The notes: a model not told the origin generated them from the sequence alone. A stretch of DNA of 64,000 bases from Oxytricha trifallax (GCA_000711775.1 ARYC01000775.1:1-64000), one strand, 5' to 3'. Counted from the stretch's first letter, positions 34,953 through 48,246 are shown. Numbers and translations are program-made.

Positions 34953-36071
34953 ATTATTGTAGGAATACATTTGATTTGGGATATTATAAAATAAATTAAA
35001 CTAACATAATTATAATTCGTGGCATTATTAAATTAGAAAGTTATAAGGATAGGGTGACCCACAGGGGCCCGAGGCTGGAGACTTTCTGATAGAGCTTTCT
35101 ACTACACTAAGGCCTACCGAGGGCAGGTAGGGGGTTGCTGGGCGCAACGCATTAGGGGCCAGTCGGCGGGGTTCAATCTGTCAGATCCTAGACTCCTCGA
35201 GTCGTCTGCACGCTAAGGATTTCCCTGCATAGATGAGCTTCCTGGCTTGAGTTCAGTTTCCTAGGTAATAGGGAGCAGGATGAAGGTACGCTCTGCCTTC
35301 GAAAGTGAGAAGACGGAACCATCGAAGCCAACGATAAGGATTTTTCTCCCACACCGGGTTAGGGTACTGAAGCTACCACAGCGAAAGGACAGGGATTACG
35401 TTTCCCAGCAGCGGTGGGACCGGTAAGCGTTTTTCTCCAGCTTCTGTTACCTGGTTGAATCTTGCAAGCTCTGTCTGGGTTGTAACCAGACATCTTGATT
35501 TCAGGAGGAGACTAGGTGATAGCGAGATTGGTTTTTTCGGAGTTTTCTACTTTACGAATGCCACGTCACGGAAGTTTGCCACGTCAACTCACTCAGGTAC
35601 GCCTACGTCACGACTAAATTGATGGTTTGATTTTAGTATTAAACAGTGATATGTTAAATTTATTTGATTTTAAATCATTCATCATCATCATAATTCGTGG
35701 CAGTTAACTTTCTGGAAACCTAGACAATATGGTACTTGTTCGATAGAGAATTCAAAATCAGCTGGCAGCTGGACTTTAGTATTGGCGGTACCCCTCTATC
35801 GCATCGTAGAAGCGAGATAACTTTACTTTAATTTTGAGTGATTTTTGTTTAGTTGAATTCAATGCCAAAATTAAAGTCAAGTTATCTCGCTTCTACGATG
35901 CGATAGAGGGGTACCGCCAATACTAAAGTCCAGCTGCCAGCTGATTTTTAATTCTCTATCGAACAAGTACCATATTGTCTAGGTTTCGAGAAAGTTAACT
36001 GCCACGAATTATAATTATGTTAGTTTAATTTATTTTATAATATCCCAAATCAAATGTATTCCTACAATAAT
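34953..36071. mobile_element. Foldback element (inverted-repeat transposon), split by a retroposon-like insertion
   Basis: The outer arms, ATTATTGTAGGAATACATTT (34953) and its complement ending at 36071, enclose further arms that start GTGGCAGTTAAC (35698) and end GTTAACTGCCAC (36004). A short loop lies near 35850. The left arm is interrupted by the GC-rich element 35025-35689. A related, more diverged copy is at 62500-62881. It inserted into the TBE's kinase ORF. No ORF of its own. Confidence 0.85.
35025..35689. mobile_element. GC-rich retroposon-like repeat, copy 2
   Basis: Nearly identical to 6757-7405 over about 600 bp. It is flanked by a 13-bp direct repeat (ATAATTCGTGGCA at 35012-35024 and 35690-35702). 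The insertion into the foldback arm makes the target duplication certain, because the opposite arm shows the uninterrupted sequence. Confidence 0.88.
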
Positions 36072-38404
36072 ATGTTTTCATTTTTTTAATTGGCAGCTGT
36101 TCCTTTATTCAATAATAATTTCTATAAGAGTTTAAATTCTCATCTTTGACTTCTCTTTCATGTTTTTAACTTCTATGACAATGACATCTGCTTAAAACTA
36201 AAAAGCTCTAAGCTCTACTTCTCTTTCAATGAAAATAACCTTTGGTTTCTTGGTAGACCCAAAGTTGAGCTATGATCATTCTGCTACAAGAGAAAAGCTT
36301 TGCGATTCAAGTTAGCTGGGATCTTTAAATTTCTATTATAATACTCTAATAACCTTTTAAATTATAACAACTATGCATTGGAGAGAGCCTGCAGCAATAA
36401 TGATTGATTTAGTGGTGTTAGAGTTTATATTTAAACTTAGTTTATAACTATAATTTTTCAAATTTCATGCATAATTTTTTTAATTTTGGTTCCACTATGA
36501 AAAATTAGGTTGGTAGTGGTAACAATTAGCTTTTGAACCAGATTGGAACTTTTTCATTAAACTTCTAAAACTTGGTACTAATTAAGTTTTGGCACTATTA
36601 AATTAGTGCTAATTATAATTAAACATATCTAGAACCAGTACTAATTTAATTTAAACAAATTTAGTAATAATTTAATGGAACTAAATTGATAAAATGGAGC
36701 TCAATCTCTGAAGTTTGTTACAGCTTCCGCAAGCTTTTTCAACGTATTTTGGCCAGGTTGATCTCCAAAAAAGATCCCCATTTTATTAGTAAGTTTTTAA
36801 ACAGTAGAATCCAGAACTCTATATATAAAAATTTGATTTTCATTAACAGGAGAAACTTAAGAAATTATCTCAAGATTTAGAAGGAAAGAGGATCTATATC
36901 AATACCTTACTAAACATGGTAATAATTTAATATAAGAAAACGATCTTTAAGATGACAAGAAAGCCTTTAAAAACAGTGAGATTAAATTGATAGATATTCA
37001 AATCTACCCAGAGATTTCTGTCACCAATCTCTACGAGGATGCAATAAAATATGAAAAGTTAGTTGTTTACCTACTTACTAAGAAACAACTCTCTAGCATG
37101 CTTCCAGAAATTAGTTTCTTCTTTGGTTTTCTTGGCACTTTAAAGGAAGTTATATCAGAGTGATTATTTAAGAAGCTCAAAAGGAAAGCTACTCTGTTTC
37201 TCCTGAAGATTAGAAGAAGCAAGGTATTCTTTTAAGCAAGACCTGGCTCGCTGAGCTTAAGAAGCATCCTTACCTCTCTAGTAAATATTTATTCATAACT
37301 TTATAGGAAAATCTGGAATTGGTATATTCCTAATGAAAGAGCATGAAAAGGTTCACAGAGAGAGAAAGTCATAGACAATTTATGAATAGAGCATTAGGCT
37401 ATAAAAAGATGTCTAAAAACCAGATGAATGAACATAGATGTAGGAGCTGGCAATAAGAGAAGAAACATAGCTTAATCTAGCTATAAGAGGAAGTAAAAAA
37501 GATAATCAAAACCCCTTTACAGGCAAATTTAATATGTGAACTTATTCATTTAAATCTAAAACATATTTTATAAACATTCATTTTTTTTCTCTGGAACAAA
37601 CTGTTGTCTTATCTAAGCTCACTCTTTTACAGCTGCTTTGAATTAAGTCTATATCGATGGGCAAGTCATTCATAAGATGATAAAGTCGCAGCTTTTTGTA
37701 GTGAATCTTTTTAACACTCCAGTAGAAATCTATTCCATTAAATTTTGGGCTATAAGGAACGTTGCAAACAGGAGTTATGTTTAACTCTCCGTAAGCTTTC
37801 TTAGACTCCTTAGTCTTATGAACAGACAAGTAATTAACAATGAGCATGATATCTTACTCTCTGTACTTATCTTTTAGCTTGCTTAAGAATTTTATGCACA
37901 ACTCTCGCTTAATAGAGCGACAGTCTTAAAACTAATACCATTTCTTCTATTAATATTGGCTAAAGTCTAGGGAAGATGTGCATACCAGTTAACGTCACAG
38001 CTCACTAGTCTGATGGAAAGTGTACCCTATACTTCAAAGTTTTCGAGTATCAGATGAAGTCAATATGAGCCTGAGAGAACTTTTTTTAATTAAAGGATGC
38101 TTTCAAGAGCTAGAATTAAAATGCTAAACAGATAGCAAGCAGTAATACCTAACAGTTGAGGCACTCTTGTGTAATAACTTTGCTATAGCTGTAAACTCAG
38201 TAAAGGTTTGACTTAGTCTATATTTAAACTCGTACCATTCCTCAGCTTGAGCAGTAAATCTAAATATTACTCTTCATAGATGTACCCTAAATATTTTTTA
38301 TTTCATATCTGGACTAAATTCTCTACTAACCCCAATAAGACCTCAACTATACCCTACAAATCAAATTAGTAAAACAACTAATTGAGGGGTTTTGGGGTTT
38401 TGAT

Positions 38405-38760
38405 TTAGGGCTTTGCTTATTGTTTATTACTCATTATATGTTTAGATAAGTCAACCTGTTTGAGTAGTCTTATAATTTAAATTCTCAAAGTCGAGGGAAT
38501 ATTAATTTTATAAACGTTGGCTAGAACAAATCTAATTTAGCAAATTATATTAACTCAATCAACTCCTAAATATACCAACTAGTTTGATTTAAGTCCAACT
38601 ATAATAAAATCTCCTGTTTTTATCACAATTTTTGCTATGAAAATCCTTATCTTTTCGCTCTAAATCTTACAGTTAAAAAATTAATTCATATTTCCTAAAA
38701 CAAATTTAAATAATGTCTAAACATTTAATATTAATATTACAATATTAGATTTGAATATTA
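38405..38760. repeat. Copy of 28757-29140 next to a TBE
   Basis: This is the right flank of the decayed TBE. It matches the segment upstream of the CXC gene, starting exactly at the TBE target ATT. No coding was recognised. Confidence 0.8.
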
Positions 38761-38796
38761 ATTTTTAAACATAATTTGATTTATATTACTCTAAAT

Positions 38797-39159
38797 ATGG
38801 AGTATGTTAACACAAAAAATATGAATTTTAAACATCATTTTTTCAACTCGTTCAACAACAATAATAGCAATTACTTCACCTATAATAATATTTTCAACAA
38901 ATACTACTACTACAAATACTACTACAACTACAACCATAACTACTACAACTAAAAACCTAAACCCCAATTTTTTAAAATAAAAGAGATCAGAAAAAAGTTA
39001 CCTGCCACTATTTTGGCAATACTCTAGTTAGAGCTAGAGATCAAAATTCTAAATCAAATCTGTGTTAGTAATATTAGAATTCGACTGTAATAAGAAATTA
39101 AAAATTATTATGAGTATATATTTCTTATATAACCTTATTTAATTTTATTTTGCCAATGA
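38797..39159 (+). CDS. Small Asn/Tyr-rich ORF overlapping the next start
   Basis: ATG 38797 to TGA 39157-39159 gives 120 codons. The first half is Asn/Tyr repeats from TAC/AAC runs. The second half reads KPKPQFFKIKEIRKKLPATI and LQLELEIKILNQ. Its stop overlaps the ATG of the following gene by four bases (ATGA). It could be a real small gene, or low-complexity sequence that happens to be open. I do not recognise a family. Confidence 0.3.
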
Positions 39160-42100
39160 AGTCAACTCATATTAATTTGATTAGTCTCTAGCAGCCATTA
39201 TCGAAGCCAAACTCAAGTTCAATTTCTAAACTCCGGAACCCCATTTCCAAGACTTAAACATTAGACCTCCCCAATCAAAACCCCAAAACCCCTTAGTGAG
39301 GTTTATAAGTGCTTTGATTTGTAGGGTATAGTTGGGGTCTTATTGGGGTTAATAGAGAAAATGCAGGATTGATATGAATTTAATGTAAATTTAATGATTA
39401 TTAGGTGATTTAACTCAAACGAATTTAATTTGCTTGTCTTTGTTATATCTCTTGAATCTTGCTGTCTTTAGTGGTTCAAGCATGTCGTCTAATGATTATC
39501 TAGGATAGTGAGGAGCTCTTACTATTATCATCTCTACTAAATTTCTAATTTCTTCGCTTACATCTTCCTACTTTATATGTTTCTAAGCTAAGCTAATTGA
39601 TTATTTTTCATGCTTTGTGCCAAAGTAAGACATACTTTCCATATCGCTCTCTAATATAATAGCAGCAACTGCCCATACATCCCATTATACTGAACCATTG
39701 GTCCACTTCTCTCTGATTGGAAAGTATCCAGGGGTTCCAAGAACTTTAGCTAAGGTTATATTTTCTTACCGTAATGCTCTATTGAAATCGATGACAACTA
39801 CTTCTAAAGGGCATATGTTCAACATAACATTTTCAGGCTTCAAATCTCTATGAACATATCCAAATTCATGCAACTCTTTGACACCCTTTATCATATCTGA
39901 TAGAATATCATTCAAATCATTTGGGTATCTGTTATGATATAAATAGTCTCGAAGAGTCATTTCAAATTTCTTTAGTCTAAGTGCGATGAAACCAAAGCCT
40001 AAAATAACCCCATCTAACTTTAGCAAATTCTTGCAGTCTCTTCTCTGTGCTTCTCTTAGAACCATATATTCGTTAGCGAATTCATTCTGGTACTGCTCAT
40101 TCTAATTAGATAGCTGAAAGGGTAAACCTTATATGCATACTCATCAACCACAATGAGCTTTACTTTGTTAGGCACGCTTATATTCAAATAATTTTCAATC
40201 GAACTGCTAAGATCAACTGCATTCAATGCAGGAATATACATAGCTCTCTCTTAGAAACATGCCAAAAAGATATTTCCTGCAGGTTGATTCATTGTTTCAA
40301 ATCGTTTCTGCTTATTGAGCCTTTCCTGCTATTCTCTCTGAGACTCAAGAGTATTTGATTTTCTCTTTGCTGGTACTAGTTTTTGAGTATCTACATCTTA
40401 AATCAAGAACTCACTAAAGTGATGCTTTTGCATATGCCTTTTAACTTTAGCTGAGTGAGTATATGGCTTCATGCATGTTGTGCACTAATACCTGCCATCT
40501 ACCTTATCGTGCTTGAAATACACCTTAGGCTTTCCAGAATGTATCTCTTTTTAATGCCTTTTCAAGCTTTATTCAGTTGAGAAAAAATTCTAGCACTCTT
40601 AACATTAAAATGTTTTTATTTTTTCAACTGGTATCTGTTCTTTTTCTTCCTCAATATAATCAATTTGAGTTAAACTCCTATATCTGTGTTCTCCCTCTGG
40701 TTTATAATTTCTATGATAAAAACCTCTGCTTCAAACTCAAGAGCTCTAAGCTCTACCTCCCTTTCAACATAAATAATTTCAGGCTTTTGAGTTTAGCCAA
40801 AGTTTAGCTATGATTATCCTGCTCCAAGAGAAACTGCTTTACGATTTAAGTTAGCCGCCATGTTTAAATTCAAATTTAAATTTCTATTATAAAGCTTTAA
40901 TAGCCTCTCTAGTTATATTTTACTCTGTATAGGAGTTGGCACTGCAACAATAATGATTGATATTGAAGAGTTAGATATCATATTTATACTTAGTTTATTA
41001 CTATAATTTTTCAAATTTCATGCTTAATTTTTTTAATTTTGGTACCAACATAAATAAAATTCAGGTTGGTACTGGTACTAATTAGGTTTTGCACCATATT
41101 GGAACTTTTCCATTAAAACCTCATTAGTTTAAAACTAGGTACTAATTAAGTTTTGGTACTATTAAATTGGTACCAATTAAAATTAAACGAATTTAGTACC
41201 AGTACTAATTAAATTAATACAAATTTAGTACTAATTTAATGGAACTAAATTGATTGAAATGGAGCTCCATCTCTGCAGTTTTTTACAGCTTCTGCAAACT
41301 TTCTCCACGTATCTTTGCAGGGTTGACCTCCTATAAGATGCCCATATTTAATAGTAAGATTTTAAACAATAGGATCCAGAAGTCTATATGTTATAATTGT
41401 TATAATTTGAAATTCATTTATAGGAAGAGGAACAAAGATGGAATCACTCAATGATCAAATGAAAAGAGTCGAGGCTTAAGAAACGATATCAAGATTCAGA
41501 AGTAAGGAAGATCTCTATCGATACCTAACTTTACATGGTAAGATAACTTGATGAGTATTAACATATTATACAGTTGGTTTTTTCCTTCCAACAATGGAAG
41601 GTACCAAAATTTCATTCTTGAAAGCAATACTTTGTGAGGAGAAGAAAGCTTTTAAAAATAAAGACATTAAACTAATAGAAATTCCAAACTACCCTGAGAT
41701 TTCAGTCACTAATCTTTATGAGGATGCCATGTAAGATGAGGAAGTGGTAGCTTACCTTCCTACCAAGAAACAACTCTCTAATAAACTCCCAGAGAGGAAC
41801 TTCTTCTTTTCTGACAATAAAAGAGGATTATCTCAGAGAAATTATTGAAGAAGCACATAAGAAACGATATTCTATTTCTCCTGAAGACTAGAAGAAGCAA
41901 GGCATACTTATAAGCTCAGCTTGGCTAGAGGAACTTAAGAAGCATCCTTATCTTTCAAGTAAGCTTTGACATACAACTTTGAAGGAAAATCTGGCACTGG
42001 TATATATCTTATGAAAGAGCATGCTAAGGTTCATAGAGAGAGAAAGTCACAGAAAATTCATGAAGTGAGCAAGAGACTTTATAAAGATGTTTAAAAGCGT

Positions 42101-45100
42101 GATGAAATGAACATAGATGCAGGAGCTGGCACTAAGAGAAGAAACATAGGCCCAAGCAAGCCATAAGAAGAGGAGAAGAAAGAGAAGCCAAACCCATTTA
42201 TGGGCCAGTTTAATATGTGAATATATTCATTCGTTTAAATCTAAAACTTATTTATAAACATTCATTCTTCCCTTTCTCGCACAAATTTTTGTCTTATCTA
42301 CGCTCACTCTCTTACAGCTGCTTTGAATCAAGTCTACTGTATCGATGGGCAAGTCGTGCATAAGATGATACAGCAGAAGCTTCTTGTAGTGAGTCTTTAT
42401 TTAACTCCAGTAGAATTCTATTCCATTAAATTAAGGGCTGTAAGGAACGTTGTATACAGGAGTTATGTTTAACTCTTCATAAGCTTTCTTAGACTCCTTA
42501 GTCTTATGAACTGATAGGTTATCAACTAACAGGATGATCTCTTGGTTGCTATACTTCTCTCTGAGCTATGTAGGAACTCTATATACTACTCTCGCTTAAT
42601 AGAGCGAGGGTGAATCACATAACTCTCTAAGCCTGAATCTTCACTTATACCAGCTAAAATTGCATGAGTGACTACCTTTACTTTTTAGTCATAAACTTCT
42701 ATGTTATCATACTTCTTGTACCATGACTTATTAATAAAAGTGTTGAACGTAAACACAGCTTCATCCGCATGTATGAACTTGATGTTATTATCAATAGCTA
42801 TCTGTATTTAATCATATATATAGTTTAAATTATTACTATAAAATGGCACTGAAAAATCAATCACTCTCTTCACTCTGTTGACAGTCTTGAAAGTAATACC
42901 ATTTCGTCTATAAATATTGGCTATAGTCTAAGGAGAGATACGCATGTCTGGAAACTTGCGAGAAAACATGACAGCTCGTTATTCAAGAGGAAAGTGAGCC
43001 CAATACTTTAATGTCTTAGAGTCACAGAGATAGTCAATATGGACCTGTGAGAACTTATTTTCTTGCAGGATGTTTTCAAGAGCCTGAGTTATAATGTTAA
43101 ACAGCTAACAAGCAATGATACCTAACAGTTGAGGCACTCTTGTTTAGGAGTCTTGCTATGGCTGTATAATTCAACACTGGTTTGACTTAGACTATATTAA
43201 TACTTGTACCATACCTAAGCTGAAGCAGTAAATCTAAATATTACTCATCATAAATAGACCCTAAATTTCGCTAATTTCTATTTATCATTTTGCAATTAGA
43301 CTTAATTGCTCTACTAACTCCAATAAGACCCCAACTATACCCTACAAATCAAAGCACTTATAAACCTCACTAAGGGGTTTTGGGGTTTTGAATAAACTGT
43401 CGAAATCGATTTTGAATTCAAATAATTTCATTAACAAAAACGACTGTAGTGCGAGAGGTGATAGTTTTCAAAGATAGCAGAATAAAGCAAAAAGGTTAAC
43501 AACTTCGACATAGATATAGAGTCTAAAAATTGGGAATTTAAGCTTAAAGAAATCTTAAATTGGTAATGAAATAAGATAATCTTCCAGCATATAGACACGA
43601 AGATTAACAGTAATGAAATCGCCAGAAAATAAAGTCATTTTGCCATATACTACAAGCAGAGTTTAATTTTACTTAATAAGGAGTTTTTATAAAATAAAGA
43701 AATAAATATAATTATTTTAGAGATATTGATCATAATTAATCCAAGACGATGGTATCTCCAAGAAATTTAACTAACGCTAAGATTGATAGCTTAAAACCCT
43801 TACCTTCTAACTAATAAGATAAATATCAAAATATTTAATAAAAATTGAGGAAAAAATTTTATTACTACAATTTAATATTTATTTGATAAAAATTAAATTA
43901 AAAATTATAGCAATATTTATAAGTTCTTTTAAATTCCCCTTAGAAATCATAAAGAAATCGACTTGAAATTAACAAGTAGCCTTTTAGCTCGAAAATAAAA
44001 GAGTTGAGTCCATGTTCTCCAACTAGTGATGAAGAACATACAAAACTAAATTTATTTATATTTTTCCATTAAATTTAAAGGCCTTATCATTGTTGATAAC
44101 TATTTTATTTATCTTGTTATACAAGAAGTTTCTAGCGATAAGCTAATGAAATTAAACATGTAGTTTAAAACGACTAGTAAAACTATGAAATTAAATCAAA
44201 TTAACAATTATCTGAAAGATCTGATTTACAGAAAATTATTCCAGAAAGCTATAAAAGCATAAAAATTAAGAATTTGAGTAGTAACTCAAAGTCAAAGGTA
44301 CAGTCTAGAAATTTGTAGAAAAGTGTTTAAAGTAAATAGTAGATTTAGCATTTGAGAGACATCGCTAAGAAATCGTTCAATTTATATAAATATTATGTGC
44401 TAAGATATCATATTTATTGATTTATCTCTATAGAAATCTAAAAAAACAATATAATTTATCTCCTCTGCTTAATCAAACTCAAGACAAAAGGAAAAGAGTT
44501 GAGACTCCAGATGATATCATGAGCAATCCCAGGATGTTCAAAAGCATAGATGAATGTCTTAAGTTGTAAAATACAGTTAGTGAAAAATTTGATTATTTAG
44601 AAACTTCGAGTTAGAAATAAGACAATAAAATTAACACATTGAATTGCTTCAAACCTTCCTCCTATCTTGGTATAATAAAATTGGTTTTATTTATAAAAAA
44701 TCATAATATAAATGAAAAGGAAATTAACAAAGTTTTATATCATACCAAGCCTTAAGCGAAGCATTAAATTTAAAAAGATTTTTTTAATTCTCAGTTTTCT
44801 CCAATGGACAAAAATAAACAGGACCTAGTTCCAAACCTCAAAATGTCCCCTCTAAAACAATTCTACAAGGCAGCTAGTAAGACTTAGTTACTTAATGACA
44901 TTTAAAATGTCTCCTAAACTTAGAGATAGCAGAAAAAGTCTAATGTTTATGATATTAAATCCCAACCTATAACCAGCTAGAAATACCAAAAACATCTGAA
45001 AATTGACTCTTAAAAGAACTACCTGAAGAATTAGTATCAAGGGATATTCTCAAAGTCTTTGCAAGTTATAGATAGTTCAACTAATAAACAAGCTGAGAAT

Positions 45101-46450
45101 ATTTCTAATCAAACTATAAACATGATTTACAGTGCAACTAAAGGGGATCAACTTGATGAAAATAAAACTTTCATTTCATAGCAATCTAAATAGTCCAAAC
45201 AATCTATTAAGTCAAGCTAAACAATTAAAGAATCTTAAAGTGCCAGTAAAATGCCTATAGGTGCTAAGAAAATGCAAAATGTTTAAAATTTTCAAATTAT
45301 TAATCAGACGAAAAGCACATAGCATTATTTTGGAAGTACAATTTAGGCTTCTTAAAAGACTGATTAAGTTACTAATAATTCATATCCTGTTAAATAGGTT
45401 GGAAAAATCAAAAATATGCTATCATAGTCACCTACAGTTTGTTAAACGCAGGAGGAAGATTAATCTGAAAGTATAGATATTGATGAGGGTGTCAAAATTA
45501 AAGGAGTCAAAAAGTTTGTTAGTGCTTAGTGTCAAGATAAAATTAGATCTAGATCAAGAGGGTCTAATATTAATCCACGAATAAGTATTTATATATGATT
45601 AATGCCTTTAAATTATTCCTATTCTACAACTTTTTCATTAACAAAATAGCAGCTTGAAAAGGCAATCCTTTTCTAAGCAAGACTTAGCCCCACACGAAAG
45701 ATTTATGTAAAGTTTAATAACTAAGACTAAGCCACCTATTCAATAAGCAAATGCTAAATAATCTTCTGTTACTATAATTGAATTCTAAAACAGAGAGAGC
45801 TCGAAATCAACTTTAAGAAACAGTCAACAGCAGCAACAAACTCTTCAACAAGATAAAAATCCATACTTCTATGTATCAAGGGGGAGTATCACTAAATCAG
45901 CTATAGATAAGAATAGCAAAACCTAGAATCATAAAAAATTTGATTAAGACAATATAAATTAAGTGAAAGAATATTCACCGTTAAGGATAAATAAACCAAG
46001 ATCAAGCATTGAATACATGAAGAGATCATCCCAGCCCAGAAATCCTGTACCTACTGAATATACTCACAGCATAATTTATAATTTCTGGATATATTTCTCA
46101 AAAAATTACAGATATAGCTTATTTTCACCATTTTTGCACAGCCAGACACAATCGATGTCTATTACATCAAGCTTGAAAAAACCTCCCACAAAGAAAAGTT
46201 TCATAAGTGAATAAAAATCTTAAAATATAAAAATCAACAACCCTCCCCTAAAATCTTAGAAATAGTTAAGTAGTAAGAAATCTCCTAGAGCAGTCATTGA
46301 CATCAACAGTCAATTGTAAAAAGCTGAGTTAAATTATTTCAAGACTACCTTGAAAAAGAAGAAATCTTAAGAGAAAATTAGAACTACTAAAACCAAGTCG
46401 ATTAACTTTGATAATAAAAAAATAAAATAAAAATATTGATTTCTAGGGAT
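39156..46450 (+). CDS. Ser/Gln/Lys-rich protein of unknown function, split in frame by a TBE
   Basis: ATG 39156 opens MKSTHINLISLQQPLSKPNS and runs 39 codons to an AAT that is the target duplication of the TBE at 39276. The frame resumes directly after it (43391, NKLSKSILNSNNF). Further open blocks lie at 43394-43680, 44130-44400, 44450-44690 (RKRVETPDDIMSNPRMF), 44750-45597 (long block rich in Gln, Lys and Ser), 45655-46080 (LAPHERFMQSLITKTK, EYSPLRINKPRSS) and 46158-46450. AT-rich IESs separate them. The composition suggests a disordered, possibly cytoskeletal protein. No domain recognised. It may continue into the ORF at 46519. Confidence 0.75.
39415..40861 (-). CDS. TBE zinc-finger/protein-kinase ORF, at least one frame break
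   Basis: From ATG 40861 it passes diverged C2H2 fingers (around 40560-40430). The kinase part has [18 protein letters not shown] and VVVIDFNRALR, again DFN instead of DFG. The frame slips near 40100, between YPFSYL and NQNEQYQNEF, relative to the intact copy at 23170. It ends at TGA 39417-39415. Confidence 0.85.
41438..42220 (+). CDS. TBE 22-kDa type ORF with intron
   Basis: ATG 41438 gives MESLNDQMKRVEAQETISRF. An intron GTAAGA...ACAG lies near 41539-41573. Then come [20 protein letters not shown] and onward to TGA 42218-42220. A frame slip near 41815 disrupts the middle compared with the other copies. Role unknown. Confidence 0.8.
42237..43262 (-). CDS. TBE transposase, several small breaks
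   Basis: The same N-terminus (GSIYDEQYLDLLLQLRYG) and DDE core as the copy at 25976: [34 protein letters not shown] and [16 protein letters not shown] few small shifts occur, so the copy is probably inactive. Confidence 0.88.
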
Positions 46451-46518
46451 GATATATTAAGGTTTTCGCAAAATAAAAATTTCACTTAATTTTTTTAATA
46501 ATTTATTTAGATAGTAAA

Positions 46519-47548
46519 ATGAAAATGTAAACTGCATCCAGAAATACAGAGCAACCTGAGAAGCTCACTTAAAATTTTAATTTCTCTATGAAAGATTAAA
46601 AAAGTGACAACATCATTGATTTCTTAAGTTCAATGCACGAAAAATCAAGTTAAAAACAGTAGCTGATAGATTTAAATAAAATACCACCTCCCAAGAGAAA
46701 AGTAAATAACTATGATGATTTGGACATTTAAAATTAGCTTGATTTTGAGAATGAATAAATTAATGATTTAGATGTCGTTAATTTCTCTCTCAATCAAAAG
46801 TTTTAATTGTATTTTTTATTATATGCCTTATTAATTATTGTTTGATTTATTTATAAATTCAATTAATGACACATTTTAAATAAATATAAAATGTATCATG
46901 AATGAGTTGATGTCAATAAACATTAGATAAAACCAAAACACGAAGCATTTGGTACAAACTACAATCTCAAACAATGAAAATTAATAATAAGATGAAAATC
47001 TTCAAACCCCTTATAACATTTAGCAGTGCAACATTTTAGACTATCAATTTGAAAATTATGCAAATTAAAATCAGAACTCAGACTCCCCTGTCAAAAACTA
47101 AAATCTAATTTTTTCACCACAGACTCTAAACGATATCAATAAAGATTTCAAATAAAGCACTTCAAACAAAAAATAGTAAAATTCCAAGAGTAAATCCAAA
47201 AGATAAAATTAATTTGATAGAGATGACATGATGAATGAGATGCCACTAGTCACAGATTATGAAAATGTTATATTTAGCATGGGAGATGAGGAATTAAGTG
47301 GGAGTCAGAGCTGTAGTGTCAGGTAATCATTAGACTTCATACAGTTTAATCATGGGGGTGTCTAGTAATATAATGAGGAAAATAAATAACAATAAAAAGT
47401 GAATAATGACAAATAAGATGTTGTGGATGTTAACTTGAAACAGGCTTCATTTATTTACACAAAATTATTTAACTAGTTGGGGTTGTGGCGATTGAGAAAT
47501 TAGAATATAAAAAATATAATGATTATTTAAAAATATGCACAATTTTGA
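46519..47548 (+). CDS. Plus-strand paralog (DNIIDFLSSMHEKS family), best-preserved copy
   Basis: ATG 46519 opens MKMQTASRNTEQPEKLTQNF and leads into KSDNIIDFLSSMHEKSSQKQ, PPPKRKVNNYDDLDIQNQ and NDLDVVNFSLN. An AT-rich interruption (about 46795-46890, with TGA) must be removed. Then ELMSINIRQNQNTKHLVQTT and the Asn/Gln-rich rest run to TGA 47546-47548. The C-terminal LGLWRLRNQNIKNIMIIQ is the best-conserved end. It may be an independent gene or the 3' part of the gene starting at 39156. A copy at 30320 is about equally long. Family unknown. Confidence 0.7.
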
Positions 47549-48246
47549 TTGGAGATCATTGTAAAATTATAAAATATTTCCGGAAATTTATTTTATTTGA
47601 AATAGAGCCAAAAATTTACTATTCTAAAAATGAGAAAATTAATGTGTTAAAAAAATCTCAAGAAATAAATAATAAAAGTTCAAAATAAATTCAAGGAAAT
47701 TATAGCATCATGAATCAATATAACTTAATTATTGTATTTGAGATAATTTTATATACAACATAAATTTCTATGTTTAAGTGTAAGATTATGAAATTATCTT
47801 AAATAAAAAGAAATTACAAAGTTAATAAAAAGTATTTAATTAAAAGCTTGATTGTAAATAAAGAAATGAACTTATCAATCAATATATTACTAATTGATTG
47901 ATTAGGAAGGAAATAAAGAAATGCTATTTACTCAATTTATTGATACTTTTGTTATTTCATTGATTTGGGATATCTCCAATTGATATTTATTCATTGTTGA
48001 AGTACTAAAATAATTTAATAATGATATCCAAAACTAATCTCATAATATAATTATAAAACATTTTTTGTACTACCTATTTTCATCAGAGAGGTTCATCATT
48101 ATATAAAAATCATTTTCTTCAAGTTCAGTGTACCAACCCTTCATTTTGCAAGCTAAAAACAGTTTATAGAGTTGCTTTTATTGCTTCAAATTTTCTTTGG
48201 ATCCAATGACTATCAATTTTAATTAAATTTAATGTATTAAACACAG

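Larger units (their letters stand above)
33645..38402. mobile_element. TBE, decayed, carrying a 1.1-kb foldback insertion
   Basis: The left end is AAAAACCCTAAAACCCC (33645) preceded by ATT, and the right end is a perfect G4T4G4T4G (to 38402) followed by ATT (38403-38405). The order is the same as in the complete TBEs: a kinase/zinc-finger ORF on the minus strand (about 36340-33780), a 22-kDa type ORF on the plus strand (about 36690-37530) and transposase on the minus strand (about 38330-37560). All three have several breaks. The left flank is another TBE fragment, while the right flank matches 28757-29040, so the two flanks do not belong together. Confidence 0.88.
39276..43390. mobile_element. 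Complete TBE transposon (4115 bp), TSD AAT
   Basis: It starts CAAAACCCCAAAACCCC (39276) and ends G4T4G4T4G (43390), with AAT at 39273-39275 and 43391-43393. It has the same three-ORF layout as the copy at 23009, in the same orientation. Confidence 0.96.
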
